Part shown: piece after piece, positions 20,719-28,735 of the stretch
Position numbering within the stretch: the first letter of the stretch is position 1
How the letters are laid out: each line of letters starts with the position of its first letter
Source: Flectonema sp. DT1601
Taxonomy: Eukaryota > Euglenozoa > Diplonemea > Diplonemida > Diplonemidae
Assembly: GCA_964019425.1 (NCBI GenBank)
Contig: OZ025832.1
Span: forward strand, 434,001-498,000
Length of the DNA: 64,000 nt
Reading direction: 5' to 3'
Translations under genes and position numbers: made by a program
The notes under the pieces: generated by a model
The model's input: only the letters and a program-made list of their open reading frames with translations
The model's database searches: none
Told to the model about the DNA's origin: nothing

Positions 20719-22401
20719 ATGTCGGGAATGGCGAAAGGTGCCTCAGAATTATTGAGAGATGATTTTCTCCCGCCACCACCACCGAGAAAGAAGGAACCTC
20801 AACCTATTGAAGATGATCCTGTGGTTGGTGAATACGAAGTAAGGTTATCATCTGAGATGTTCGATTCACTTCATGTTCTTCAGTTCCCGTTACGATCTGC
20901 TGGCAGACCGTATAATTTGGAAAAGGTAAAATCGATGAAAATGCAAAAAGAAACTCAAACGTTTGAAATGACTTTTAACAATTCAGTTCAAGGAAGTGGA
21001 TTCGACTTACCAAACGAACAAGATCCTCATCAATTGGTTTTAACATCGAGTAGGGTAAAGAGAAAATGTAATTACGCGATTGGGTTATTCCGCAATCAAA
21101 CTCTTCACATAACGGGTCTACAACATATACATCAATTGCGTCCGGAATTGTGTAAAAATTTAAAAGTAAATCCTGATAAGCTCTCAGATGCGCAAACTCC
21201 CCTGAGTTCACATTCTTTGAGCGATTACAGAATGCGGAGTATATGGTTAAAAAAACGACAAAGTCATCCATGGACTGACGTGAAGTTCTTATCATCGTCA
21301 AGAGGAGGATCTGTTTATATCGAACGGTTGGCTGCTTCTGAGAATTCTTCAGTTGTTTGTTTTAATCAAAAACAGACGACTGAGCAATTATTGCAAACGA
21401 TGTTTAAATATAATATTGACGCCACGGCACAAAAAATACCGTTGGCACACGCAAACGAATACGACTGGAAACACCAAGCTGACAGCTTAGCTGTTTCAGC
21501 TAAGATTATTCGATTTGCTACAATCAAGTCTCTACTGAAGGTCAAGCCGGGAAAACAACTCCCTTCTGAGTCAGATCTAATATCACATTTACTTGATTCA
21601 GTTTGTGTTTTAATAAACGGGTTATTCGTAGCAAGAAATCTCTCAGAATTCACGAAAACGGAAGCACTCGCAAGAGAATGGATTTTAATGCAATTTTGGA
21701 AGAAAAGGGAATTGAAAAGATCGGCAGTTCGAGTCCCTCCTTTTAACTTAATGATCGATGATGATGCGATTAAAAATATCATGTCAGATGTGGCCGTGTT
21801 AGTCACTCATAGTGATCATCGTAAGAGATTGTGGAAATTAAAATGTGGTGGATGTGACAATGATTTTATCAGCGCATATCCAAAGATGTGTGCTGAACAA
21901 GACATGGCATGGGAACGACGGGTTCCGTTAGTGATTGCGAATTGCACTTCTGAAAGCGATCACAACACACTTACAATGCCTCTAAAGGAACGAGATTATC
22001 TGACGACAGCGAAGAGTAAGTCGAGTGCGATTAATAAAGAAATAGCAAAGTTCGTGTCTCAGAAATTTGAAAGCAGCTCAGTGTGGAACTACCAAGTGCT
22101 GTACAGTCAATTCATCAAGTCACATGGTCCTCAGTACGCTGATAATATAAAACTAGTGTTAGAAGTTATGACTCGACCGTTCAATGGTGGGATCATTAGA
22201 AAAACCCTTACTAGAAACAGAGAAGACATAGACCGATATAGACTAAAATATATTCAAATGCTTATTGAGAGAAGGCAATGGCCGTTGTCGGAGTTTTCAA
22301 AAAATTTAAAAAATGTTCCTCCTGAAATTCACAAACGTATTATGAAGGAGCTGGCTACTATTAATGCGGGCGTTGTAACTGCGAAAATCAGCTCTACTTG
22401 A
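20719..22401 (+). CDS. RNA polymerase III subunit RPC5 (POLR3E/Rpc37), paralogue 1
   Basis: A 560-aa RPC5-type subunit. RPC5 dimerises with RPC4 in a TFIIF-like module of RNA polymerase III that acts in termination and reinitiation. The family signature is at the N-terminus: DDPVVGEYEVRL, then VLQFPLRSAGRPYN (residues about 37-70), matching the D-D-P-V-V ... Q-Y-P-x-R-P pattern of animal and fungal RPC5. Next come YAIGLFRNQTLHITGLQHI (dimerisation barrel), and helical winged-helix-like regions including AREWILMQFWKKRELKRSAV and FISAYPKMCAEQDMAWERR, all with RPC5 counterparts. A Pro run (PPPPP) precedes the core. A tandem, diverged paralogue lies 758 bases downstream. The start ATG follows TTAGTTGTAG, a probable splice acceptor. 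Confidence 0.85.
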   Translation: MSGMAKGASELLRDDFLPPPPPRKKEPQPIEDDPVVGEYEVRLSSEMFDSLHVLQFPLRSAGRPYNLEKVKSMKMQKETQTFEMTFNNSVQGSGFDLPNEQDPHQLVLTSSRVKRKCNYAIGLFRNQTLHITGLQHIHQLRPELCKNLKVNPDKLSDAQTPLSSHSLSDYRMRSIWLKKRQSHPWTDVKFLSSSRGGSVYIERLAASENSSVVCFNQKQTTEQLLQTMFKYNIDATAQKIPLAHANEYDWKHQADSLAVSAKIIRFATIKSLLKVKPGKQLPSESDLISHLLDSVCVLINGLFVARNLSEFTKTEALAREWILMQFWKKRELKRSAVRVPPFNLMIDDDAIKNIMSDVAVLVTHSDHRKRLWKLKCGGCDNDFISAYPKMCAEQDMAWERRVPLVIANCTSESDHNTLTMPLKERDYLTTAKSKSSAINKEIAKFVSQKFESSSVWNYQVLYSQFIKSHGPQYADNIKLVLEVMTRPFNGGIIRKTLTRNREDIDRYRLKYIQMLIERRQWPLSEFSKNLKNVPPEIHKRIMKELATINAGVVTAKISST

Positions 22402-23159
22402 AAACTTATGAGTTAGTTGTCGTATATTAGTAAAGTATATAAACCCCCCTTTTTGTTTTTTGGGGGGTTTGTTTTGTTTTCTGAACACTTTAACAACGAG
22501 GATTTAGTTTTTTTTTTCTCTTTGTTTTTTTTTAGATATGATGGTGTTCATTGTTTGTAGAGGGAAGTGTCTCTGCAGTAACCAGTCTCATGTGGTGTTT
22601 GTGGTGCTTTAGTATTTTTTTTCTCCTTTCTCCTTTTTTTTTTTTTTTTTTTTTTTGTGATGTTTTCCTTAACTCGTTCTCTACACTTGTGTGTTTTCTT
22701 TAAAGTATATTTTTTTTCTTTTTTTTTTTCTCCTTGATTTGTGTGTTCTTTTGGTGTTTATATGCACTTGCCTCGAATTTCTTTTTGCTTCTTATAAGCA
22801 CAGTACCAGTACCAGTATTTTTTTTTTTTTTGTTTTGTTTATGATAATTGATAACAAGAACCTTTACTTTACTATTTGTTCTTGTCAGATATCTGTATTT
22901 GAGTATCAGCCGTGCATTTTGCGTGACTGATGCTTTAGACATTTTTACCTTCTGTTCGAATTGTACTCAATTTTTTTTTTTTTTTTTGGTCTTGTTGTTA
23001 TTATTGTTTTTCTTTTTTAGTTTTTCACTAACTAAATATTTACACAGGTCACAATGCTCGGCAACACTTACGTTGATTTACCTATTCTTTCCCCCCTTCC
23101 TTTTTTGATGTTTTTTTTTTTTTTTAAATTTTTATTTGGTTAGGTTGTATGTCACTATA
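22402..23159. other. spacer between the two RPC5 genes
   Basis: This 758-base spacer is T-rich and has no gene. It contains a perfect G:C-rich hairpin just after the upstream stop (annotated separately) and a long pyrimidine-rich 3' half. The tract ends in TTTTTATTTGGTTAG about 15 bases before the start codon of the second RPC5 gene. Confidence 0.6.
22441..22470 (+). terminator. perfect 9-bp C/G-run hairpin after RPC5-1
   Basis: AAACCCCCC and GGGGGGTTT pair perfectly around a 12-base U-rich loop, 39 bases after the stop codon and followed by more T-rich sequence. It resembles a strong 3'-end or RNA-processing hairpin. The function is inferred; the stem itself is plain in the sequence. Confidence 0.5.
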
Positions 23160-23160
23160 A
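23149..23160 (+). promoter_or_regulatory. four-codon uORF overlapping the RPC5-2 start
   Basis: A minimal upstream frame ATG TCA CTA TAA ends on the A of the main ATG (overlap TAATG). If the mRNA 5' end is formed at the GGTTAG acceptor just upstream, this would be the first AUG met by the scanning ribosome, so translation of the main frame would need leaky scanning or reinitiation. Confidence 0.45.
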
Positions 23161-24947
23161 TGAGTGACACAGAAATGAAACCGCAGGAAGAGGCTGAGGC
23201 AGGAGTCCCGAAGCCAGAGGCAGGAATACCGAAGCCAGAGGTAGGAGTCCCGAAGCCGGAGCCAGTAGAAGCAACGCCACCACTAGAAGAGGAAGACGAC
23301 GACGATCCAGTTGTAAAAGAATATACGGTGTACGCTACATCAAAATTATTTAATAATTTAAACGTGTTTCAATTCCCTCTGAGATCCGCAAATCGAAGCT
23401 ACAACATGAGTAAATTAAAATCCATGAGAATGCAACAACAGACGAAGAAATTTGAACTGAAATTCGACAACTCTTACGACAGCATGAGTAGCTTTAGCGT
23501 TCAGCAAGACGAAGAGTCTAAAAGTCAACCTTTTATACTGTCGTCCTCAAGGGTTAGAAGGAAGACAAACTATGCTGTGGGACTTCTCAGAGGAAACTCT
23601 CTACACATGACTGGTTTACAGCACATTCATCAGTTTAGACCCGATTTGGAGGAAAGTCAGAATGCCAATCCTGGTAGAAATACAACAACAGCGGCAAAGA
23701 CTGAAGAAGCCGAACCCAAACGACCAGCAAATGATAAATTCAGACTACAAGAGTCTCGAATGAGGAGTATGTATCTTAAAAAGTTAGAAAATATTGGATG
23801 GACTGATTTGACATTCATTCCACAAGATGCGAAGACTGGTGAATATGAACAACTAGCATGGCCGAGTCACAATGTGATCGAGTTTAATAAAAGACAAACG
23901 ACTGCTGTCCACCTTGACGTGTTATTTAAAATTCAAAAAGATGTTTCTACTGATCGGTTTACGAAGATTCCGTTAGCTGTGGCACACGAATACGATTGGT
24001 TACATCAAGCTAACTCACTCTTGCTATCCGCTAGAGTCATTCGGTTCAAAACTTTATATTCAATGCTTCGATCTAAAAAGGGAGCCCCATCCCTACCATC
24101 AGAAACAGACATGATAACTCAACTATTAGACAAATCATGTGTTATTATAAATGGGTTACTCGTCGTAAAGCAAGTTCCTGACATAAGCGGATTTGAAGCA
24201 TTCGCAAGGGAATGGGTACTTTTAAAACTATGGGAAGGTAAAGCCATAAGAAGAACCTCTCTAATGGATGAGCCGTTTGCATTGCCTGTTGGAGCGCAGG
24301 CTTTAAAAAGGATTTTAACTGATGTTGGAATAATGATTCCGAACGACAATCCATTTGAAAGATTATGGTGTCTGAAATGTGGAGGTTTGGATGAGGAATT
24401 CATATCAAAATTTCCTGAAATCACACGAGAACAAGACGAGGAATGGACTAAAAGACGTGAACTCATTTTAACGAATTCGAGAACAGAATTTGTCAGAGGT
24501 AAGAAATTAACCCTTCCTTTTGAATATGAACCACCAACTCAACAGTCTTCCGAAGACGAAGGCGCGACAAATAACAAAATCGCTCGTTTTATTTGGAAAC
24601 AATTCGAACTACACAGTGTCTGGAACAAAGAAGTTCTATACGCACAGTTTGTTAAGGCTGGTGGAGCAAAATTTGCAAGCAACTTTAAACACGTCCTTGA
24701 GGCACTTACTCGTTCATTCGAAGATGGTATCATTTTACGAAACATTTCCAGGAGTAAAAGGGAACCACAAGAAATTGATAAATATCGACCAAAATACATT
24801 CAAGCGTTGTTAGATAAGTTAAGTTGGCAAAAACGTGAATTCGATTCAGTCTTTAAAAACGTTCCAAAGGAACTACATAATCAAATAATAAATGAGCTCT
24901 GTGTTATCAGCGGATCAGCCATCACACGTAAACCGGCGAAGGTTTAA
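23160..24947 (+). CDS. RNA polymerase III subunit RPC5 (POLR3E/Rpc37), paralogue 2
   Basis: A 595-aa second RPC5. The start is the ATG at 23160 (MSDTEMKPQEEAEAG); the frame upstream has no ATG. The N-terminal ~50 residues are an extra acidic extension with a 3-fold AG(V/I)PKPE-type repeat absent from paralogue 1. The core then follows the same order as paralogue 1: DDPVVKEYTVYATS, VFQFPLRSANRSYN, YAVGLLRGNSLHMTGLQHIHQ, ALAREW-like segment FAREWVLLKLWEGKAIRR, and FISKFPEITREQDEEWTKRR. The two proteins are colinear but clearly diverged throughout, so this is an old tandem duplication, unlike the very recent ones further on. Whether both are used in Pol III, or one has a specialised role, is unknown. 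Confidence 0.85.
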   Translation: MSDTEMKPQEEAEAGVPKPEAGIPKPEVGVPKPEPVEATPPLEEEDDDDPVVKEYTVYATSKLFNNLNVFQFPLRSANRSYNMSKLKSMRMQQQTKKFELKFDNSYDSMSSFSVQQDEESKSQPFILSSSRVRRKTNYAVGLLRGNSLHMTGLQHIHQFRPDLEESQNANPGRNTTTAAKTEEAEPKRPANDKFRLQESRMRSMYLKKLENIGWTDLTFIPQDAKTGEYEQLAWPSHNVIEFNKRQTTAVHLDVLFKIQKDVSTDRFTKIPLAVAHEYDWLHQANSLLLSARVIRFKTLYSMLRSKKGAPSLPSETDMITQLLDKSCVIINGLLVVKQVPDISGFEAFAREWVLLKLWEGKAIRRTSLMDEPFALPVGAQALKRILTDVGIMIPNDNPFERLWCLKCGGLDEEFISKFPEITREQDEEWTKRRELILTNSRTEFVRGKKLTLPFEYEPPTQQSSEDEGATNNKIARFIWKQFELHSVWNKEVLYAQFVKAGGAKFASNFKHVLEALTRSFEDGIILRNISRSKREPQEIDKYRPKYIQALLDKLSWQKREFDSVFKNVPKELHNQIINELCVISGSAITRKPAKV

Positions 24948-25092
24948 TTTTCTTATATTCTCATGCATGAAAGGCAAAGACTGGTAGAAGCATTATTATT
25001 AATATACCTTTTTTTTTTTTTTTTTTTTTTTTTGCTCCCGTCATGTTGTAGAAGTGTGAAAAAAAATGTATTACTTGCATGAGTATGAACGG

Positions 25093-25123
<31 letters not shown>

Positions 25124-25553
25124 ACTGAAAGAAATAAAAAGTTTTATTTATTTATTTATTTATTTATTTTTTTTTTTTATTGCAACTGATAACACAAAAG
25201 TCAACATCACGTAAATCAGACTACAGTGTATCACTTTTATTTGCATACTATAAGACCCCAGCGAGAACAAACACCGACAAGATAGGACCGGTATTATGTG
25301 ATTATGAACAGCATTATGATAATTGCAGTAACATTTCATTCCGACTAAACAGGTGTCTAAAATCATGTTCGAAAAGTAATTGTTACCCTTATTTGCATAC
25401 TAGCGACAAGATAGGCGTGAACTGTGTTAATTACAGTGGCATTTCATTCTATCTAGCGGAAGCTAACAAAAATATCATATTTTGAAAAAAAAAAAAAAAT
25501 CTTATATTCTTGAAGTAATACACCTTTATATTATTTTTGATAAGTTCAATGAT
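24948..25553. other. spacer with an imperfect direct repeat
   Basis: This 606-base spacer has T and A runs up to about 28 bases and a (TTTA)n microsatellite (about 25144-25168). Between 25232 and 25465 two related segments follow each other: each has TTATTTGCATACTA, then GACAAGATAGG, then CATTTCATTC. An open frame crosses it but lacks an ATG and resembles nothing, so I treat it as non-coding. Confidence 0.5.
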
Positions 25554-27629
25554 ATGACTAGCAGTGGGGTCATAGGACTTAAACACCTCCCTGACGCGGA
25601 GCTACTAGGAGCCCGAACTGTTAACGCGGATGTGGTCAGCGCGGTAGAGTGCTCTGCAACATTTTGTTGTGACTGGGATAGAGGTGAAATCTATGGAACT
25701 GCTGACTACACTTTAAAATGGAAAAACGCACCAATTAGAAAAATCGTGTTCGACGTTGAAGAAGTTGAAGTTGCCTACGTCTTCCAATTAAACGACAACC
25801 CATCTACTGATAATAAAGGCTGTAGTCATAGTCTAACTAAGGGAGCTCCGTCTGGATCATGTTGCCAACCAAGTAGGAAGGATATTGTTTCAAAATTACG
25901 TTTTGAACAGACTCAGAGACAGTTGTGGATTAAGTTTCCGAAAGAGAATGCGAATCGAATCAGAATAAAATTTAAAATAAAGGAATCTGCCAAATCCGTA
26001 AAGTGGTGGAAACAACATTCCTTCATCCACTCCTCAGGCGATGATTCAGTTAGTAGTAGATCACTACTTCCAGTGATTGACACTCAGCCTATTGACTGGA
26101 GGATTAAAGTTTGTGTCCCTCCGGGATTCACAGCGTGGGTTCCAACCAGAATCTGTATCAGAAAACCTCCCATAACATGCACAGGATGTAACAGAGCTCT
26201 TTGTTCATTCGGTACGAGAGCTACACCACCAGAGCTATTGGGTTTTGTTATAGCAAAACACCTGATGCAAATTAATCTTTTAGACTCTCCGGTTCCGGTT
26301 CGTATTTGGTGTCAGTCTACTGTCTATGTCAACGCTCAAAACCTTGCTTCAGTATTTCGAGTACTGCTTAAAGGATCTGATATGTTACTTCCGGGATATG
26401 GATTCTCTTGTTACAGTATAGTAGTGGTTCCAAGCTCTTGGAATATTTTGGGACTCGCACTTCGAAGTGGTGTTTTTATGAGCGCCAGTGTTATCGAAAG
26501 ATGTTCCCTCCATAACGGTTCTGCTTACCAACTATGTGCTCATGAGATGAGCCATCAGTGGTTTGGTCTTGGTGTAAGCAGCTTAGAACCATGGATGAAC
26601 GAAGCCTTTGCTTGCTATTGCGAGGTTCGAATCCCTCAACTGGGACTTGAATACAACAATAACGATGCGTTTACTCAACTTTTGTTGATAGGATTTATGA
26701 GAGAGAGGCTTCTGTCAGATCATATACGAAATTCACAACCTGAATATTGTTCTATTATATCGTCGAATGATACGGCTTGTCGTAATAAAGGTTATTTAAT
26801 ATTATTACATCTCATGTTAAAGTTGGGAACGCCTATTATATTTGATAAGCTACTTAGAGGTTGGTGTTCTGAGAATGTCGGTAAGAGAGTATCATCGAAT
26901 GACTTCTTACTCTATTACAATAAATTCGTTTACGATAATCGAATTGGAATTGAGTCAGAAGTGCGGGAATCTGACATGCGAGAGTGGTTGGAGTCTAGTG
27001 AGTTTCCAGATGTACTCAGGCCACCACGGACTCAACCTAGCATAATAAAAATTCTTAACCAGATTGAAACTGCTTCATCGCTTCGCGATAAGACGATATT
27101 CGCAAAGTGGTCTGAATTACCGTATGAAAGAGAATTGTGGTGCCTGACCATGGATTCTGTTAGGAATAATTCAAACGTTAAGATCAATAATGCGGTTTTA
27201 TTGTCCTTGGCAGCTGATCCTAAATTAATGCCTCGAAATGACTTAGAGATCGAAGGAAGATTTTTAGACATCGTTATTAACTTACAATTGGAAGATTTGT
27301 ATCCAGCAGTTGAAAATTTCATTGTCAAACATCAGTCTATGGGAATATTCTTGTTGGGTGAATTGTTGTTTGGTGGAGTTACTGAAAGAAAACTCGCTCT
27401 TGACATTCGAAAAAAACTCAGCGGGTGTCAGATGAACGACGCGTTTCAAATGACTGAAAACTTATTTCTCGAACACAACGTCACTGAACTGAATTATATG
27501 AGAGAGCCAAGCGAGATAATCTCGTCTGACGATAATGAATCCGAGAGTCCAAAAAAAAGAATCTATGGAAACAGCAATGGTCACATAAAAAGATCGAAGC
27601 GTGACGACCAAAGAAACAGCGCTGCTTGA
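25554..27629 (+). CDS. M1 metallopeptidase-like protein, aminopeptidase O type
   Basis: A 691-aa protein; the start is the first ATG (MTSSGVIGLKHLPD), as upstream codons lack an ATG. An N-terminal beta domain (residues 1-200) is followed by the peptidase domain with the HEMSH zinc motif (H330, E331, H334), then WFGLGVSS and WMNEAFACYCE. C-terminal helices match the leukotriene A4 hydrolase/aminopeptidase B/O branch (NKGYLILLHL, MREWLESSEFPDVLRPPR, RNNSNVKI). The GAMEN exopeptidase motif is replaced by a GLALRS-like segment, which recalls aminopeptidase O. The third zinc-ligand Glu (E350) follows HEXXH after 15 rather than 18 residues, so activity is uncertain. The tail is basic (KKRIYGNSNGHIKRSKR), perhaps a nuclear or nucleolar signal. 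TAF2, an inactive M1 relative, was considered but fits less well. The 3' four-fifths are duplicated at 33018. Confidence 0.7.
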   Translation: MTSSGVIGLKHLPDAELLGARTVNADVVSAVECSATFCCDWDRGEIYGTADYTLKWKNAPIRKIVFDVEEVEVAYVFQLNDNPSTDNKGCSHSLTKGAPSGSCCQPSRKDIVSKLRFEQTQRQLWIKFPKENANRIRIKFKIKESAKSVKWWKQHSFIHSSGDDSVSSRSLLPVIDTQPIDWRIKVCVPPGFTAWVPTRICIRKPPITCTGCNRALCSFGTRATPPELLGFVIAKHLMQINLLDSPVPVRIWCQSTVYVNAQNLASVFRVLLKGSDMLLPGYGFSCYSIVVVPSSWNILGLALRSGVFMSASVIERCSLHNGSAYQLCAHEMSHQWFGLGVSSLEPWMNEAFACYCEVRIPQLGLEYNNNDAFTQLLLIGFMRERLLSDHIRNSQPEYCSIISSNDTACRNKGYLILLHLMLKLGTPIIFDKLLRGWCSENVGKRVSSNDFLLYYNKFVYDNRIGIESEVRESDMREWLESSEFPDVLRPPRTQPSIIKILNQIETASSLRDKTIFAKWSELPYERELWCLTMDSVRNNSNVKINNAVLLSLAADPKLMPRNDLEIEGRFLDIVINLQLEDLYPAVENFIVKHQSMGIFLLGELLFGGVTERKLALDIRKKLSGCQMNDAFQMTENLFLEHNVTELNYMREPSEIISSDDNESESPKKRIYGNSNGHIKRSKRDDQRNSAA

Positions 27630-28259
27630 TGTGACTTTTCTTCTCGCAGTGCTCTGTTATCGATTCAGAGGGTCAATTCTCTTTGCATATATCATCTTTT
27701 TTTTAAATTATAAGAAGAGAAGTCTTTTCCTGTTTACTTCTGAACATGAGAGACGAATTTGAAAAAAAAAAAAAAAAAAAAAAAGAATTTCTGTGTGACG
27801 AGTGAAAAAAAAAAGTAAATTATCATTAGTATAAAATATAGAGAAGTCAATTTGTGTTTATTTCTGAACATGGCATCTCACATGGTTGTTCCTATCGTTA
27901 TGTAAAAAAAAAAAATTTTTTTTTTTATAGATTTTTTTGTGTCGTGCACACCTGTTGTAGGCAGAAAGTCCAGAAAAAAAAAAAAAAAAAAAAAACTGCT
28001 GCTAACATCATTAATTACGTGTAAGAAATATTATTTCAGATCAGGAAAAAAAAAATAGATTTATAAAGCTCTGGGCAGACCTTTATGATGGAATGAGGTA
28101 CCCTTAGGAGTTTAAAAAATTCATTCTCGTCAAAACTTGTTAGGAATGCGGTTCTTTTCAATCCTGCCAAACACCTAAAAAAAAAAAATAAAAAAAAAAA
28201 TCATTTTCATTGTCATTGTAATCCACCGCAGTTATTATACAAAAAAACAACAACAACAA
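27630..28259. other. spacer between the M1 gene and SDHD
   Basis: This 630-base spacer has several A runs and one A12/T12 junction near 27903-27926. It ends in CCACCGCAG, then A-rich sequence (CAACAACAACAA) before the ATG. No RNA gene is recognised. Confidence 0.55.
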
Positions 28260-28735
28260 ATGCTCTCAGTCAGCAGGATGATGCAGAGAAGAACTCTCAC
28301 TCGTAGTAGAGTTTTGAAAAGATTGATCTCAGAGTCGAGAACCAGCACTCAGGAAGTCGATGCTGCTCAGTCAATGAGAACTGTGAGTAGGGTAACTCCA
28401 GGAAAGTTTTTCATGGTTAATTTTATTGCTGGAGAACAATCGACAATCTCAATTGCCAACAGAGTTAATTCTGTTATTGCTGTTGGAGCCTTCGCTCTCA
28501 TTGTGCCACTGTACGGCTCAAGTGCTATTGTGTACTCCTGGGTAGTACCAACAATCGGTGTTTTTTCTGTAGTGTCAATGCACTACCACGTTGGGACTAA
28601 GGCATCTGTGTATGTTATTTATTTATTTATTTATTTATAAATAGTTTTCTCTGGATTTAATTTAATACAAACAGACCTCTTGCTGCCATCGTTGCGTTAA
28701 TCTTCTTGTTTAAGTGCTTCGTTGAGAAGGAATGA
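28260..28735 (+). CDS. candidate succinate dehydrogenase membrane anchor SDHD (CybS), one intron
   Basis: Exons 28260-28609 and 28675-28735 give a 136-aa protein. The first ~30 residues (MLSVSRMMQRRTLTRSRVLK...) are Arg/Ser-rich without acids, a convincing mitochondrial presequence. Three hydrophobic helices follow: SVIAVGAFALIVPLYGSS, YSWVVPTIGVFSVVSM, and PLAAIVALIFLFKCF (encoded by exon 2), ending in a short charged tail. The middle helix ends in M107-H108-Y109-H110-V-G, resembling the heme-proximal His region of CybS, and an N-x-V-x-S-V-like entry into helix 1 also fits. SDHD anchors complex II in the inner mitochondrial membrane and helps to bind heme and quinone. The Asp-Tyr quinone motif typical of SDHD is not seen, so SDHC or another small inner-membrane subunit remains possible. 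Confidence 0.55.
28610..28674 (+). other. intron in the SDHD-like gene (65 nt)
   Basis: The intron starts GTATGTTATT and ends AATACAAACAG. It contains a (TTTA)n microsatellite and in-frame stops. Splicing joins GT to A (Val) and opens a third transmembrane helix ending in TGA, as expected for the family; unspliced reading gives only a short I/Y/L tail. Confidence 0.82.

Noticed and set aside
23136-23159. Upstream TTG as the start of RPC5-2, and similar TTG/GTG starts at 17593 and 25482
   Set aside because: Eukaryotic starts should be ATG; proper ATGs are at 23160 and 25554, and the frame at 17593 is simply the continuation of an upstream exon.
25180-25485. 101-codon open frame before the M1 gene with an internal imperfect repeat
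   Set aside because: It has no ATG in frame, and resembles no family; better explained as a spacer direct repeat. A decayed small gene cannot be excluded.
26610-26640. tRNA B-box-like GAGGTTCGAATCCC within the M1 gene (and its copy at +7,089)
   Set aside because: The T-stem does not pair properly, there is no A box or acceptor stem at the right distance, and the bases encode a conserved part of the M1 domain (C-E-V-R-I-P).
25554-27629. Assignment of the M1 gene as TAF2
   Set aside because: TAF2 lacks HEXXH and is much longer; the C-terminal segments here align better with the leukotriene A4 hydrolase/aminopeptidase B/O branch.
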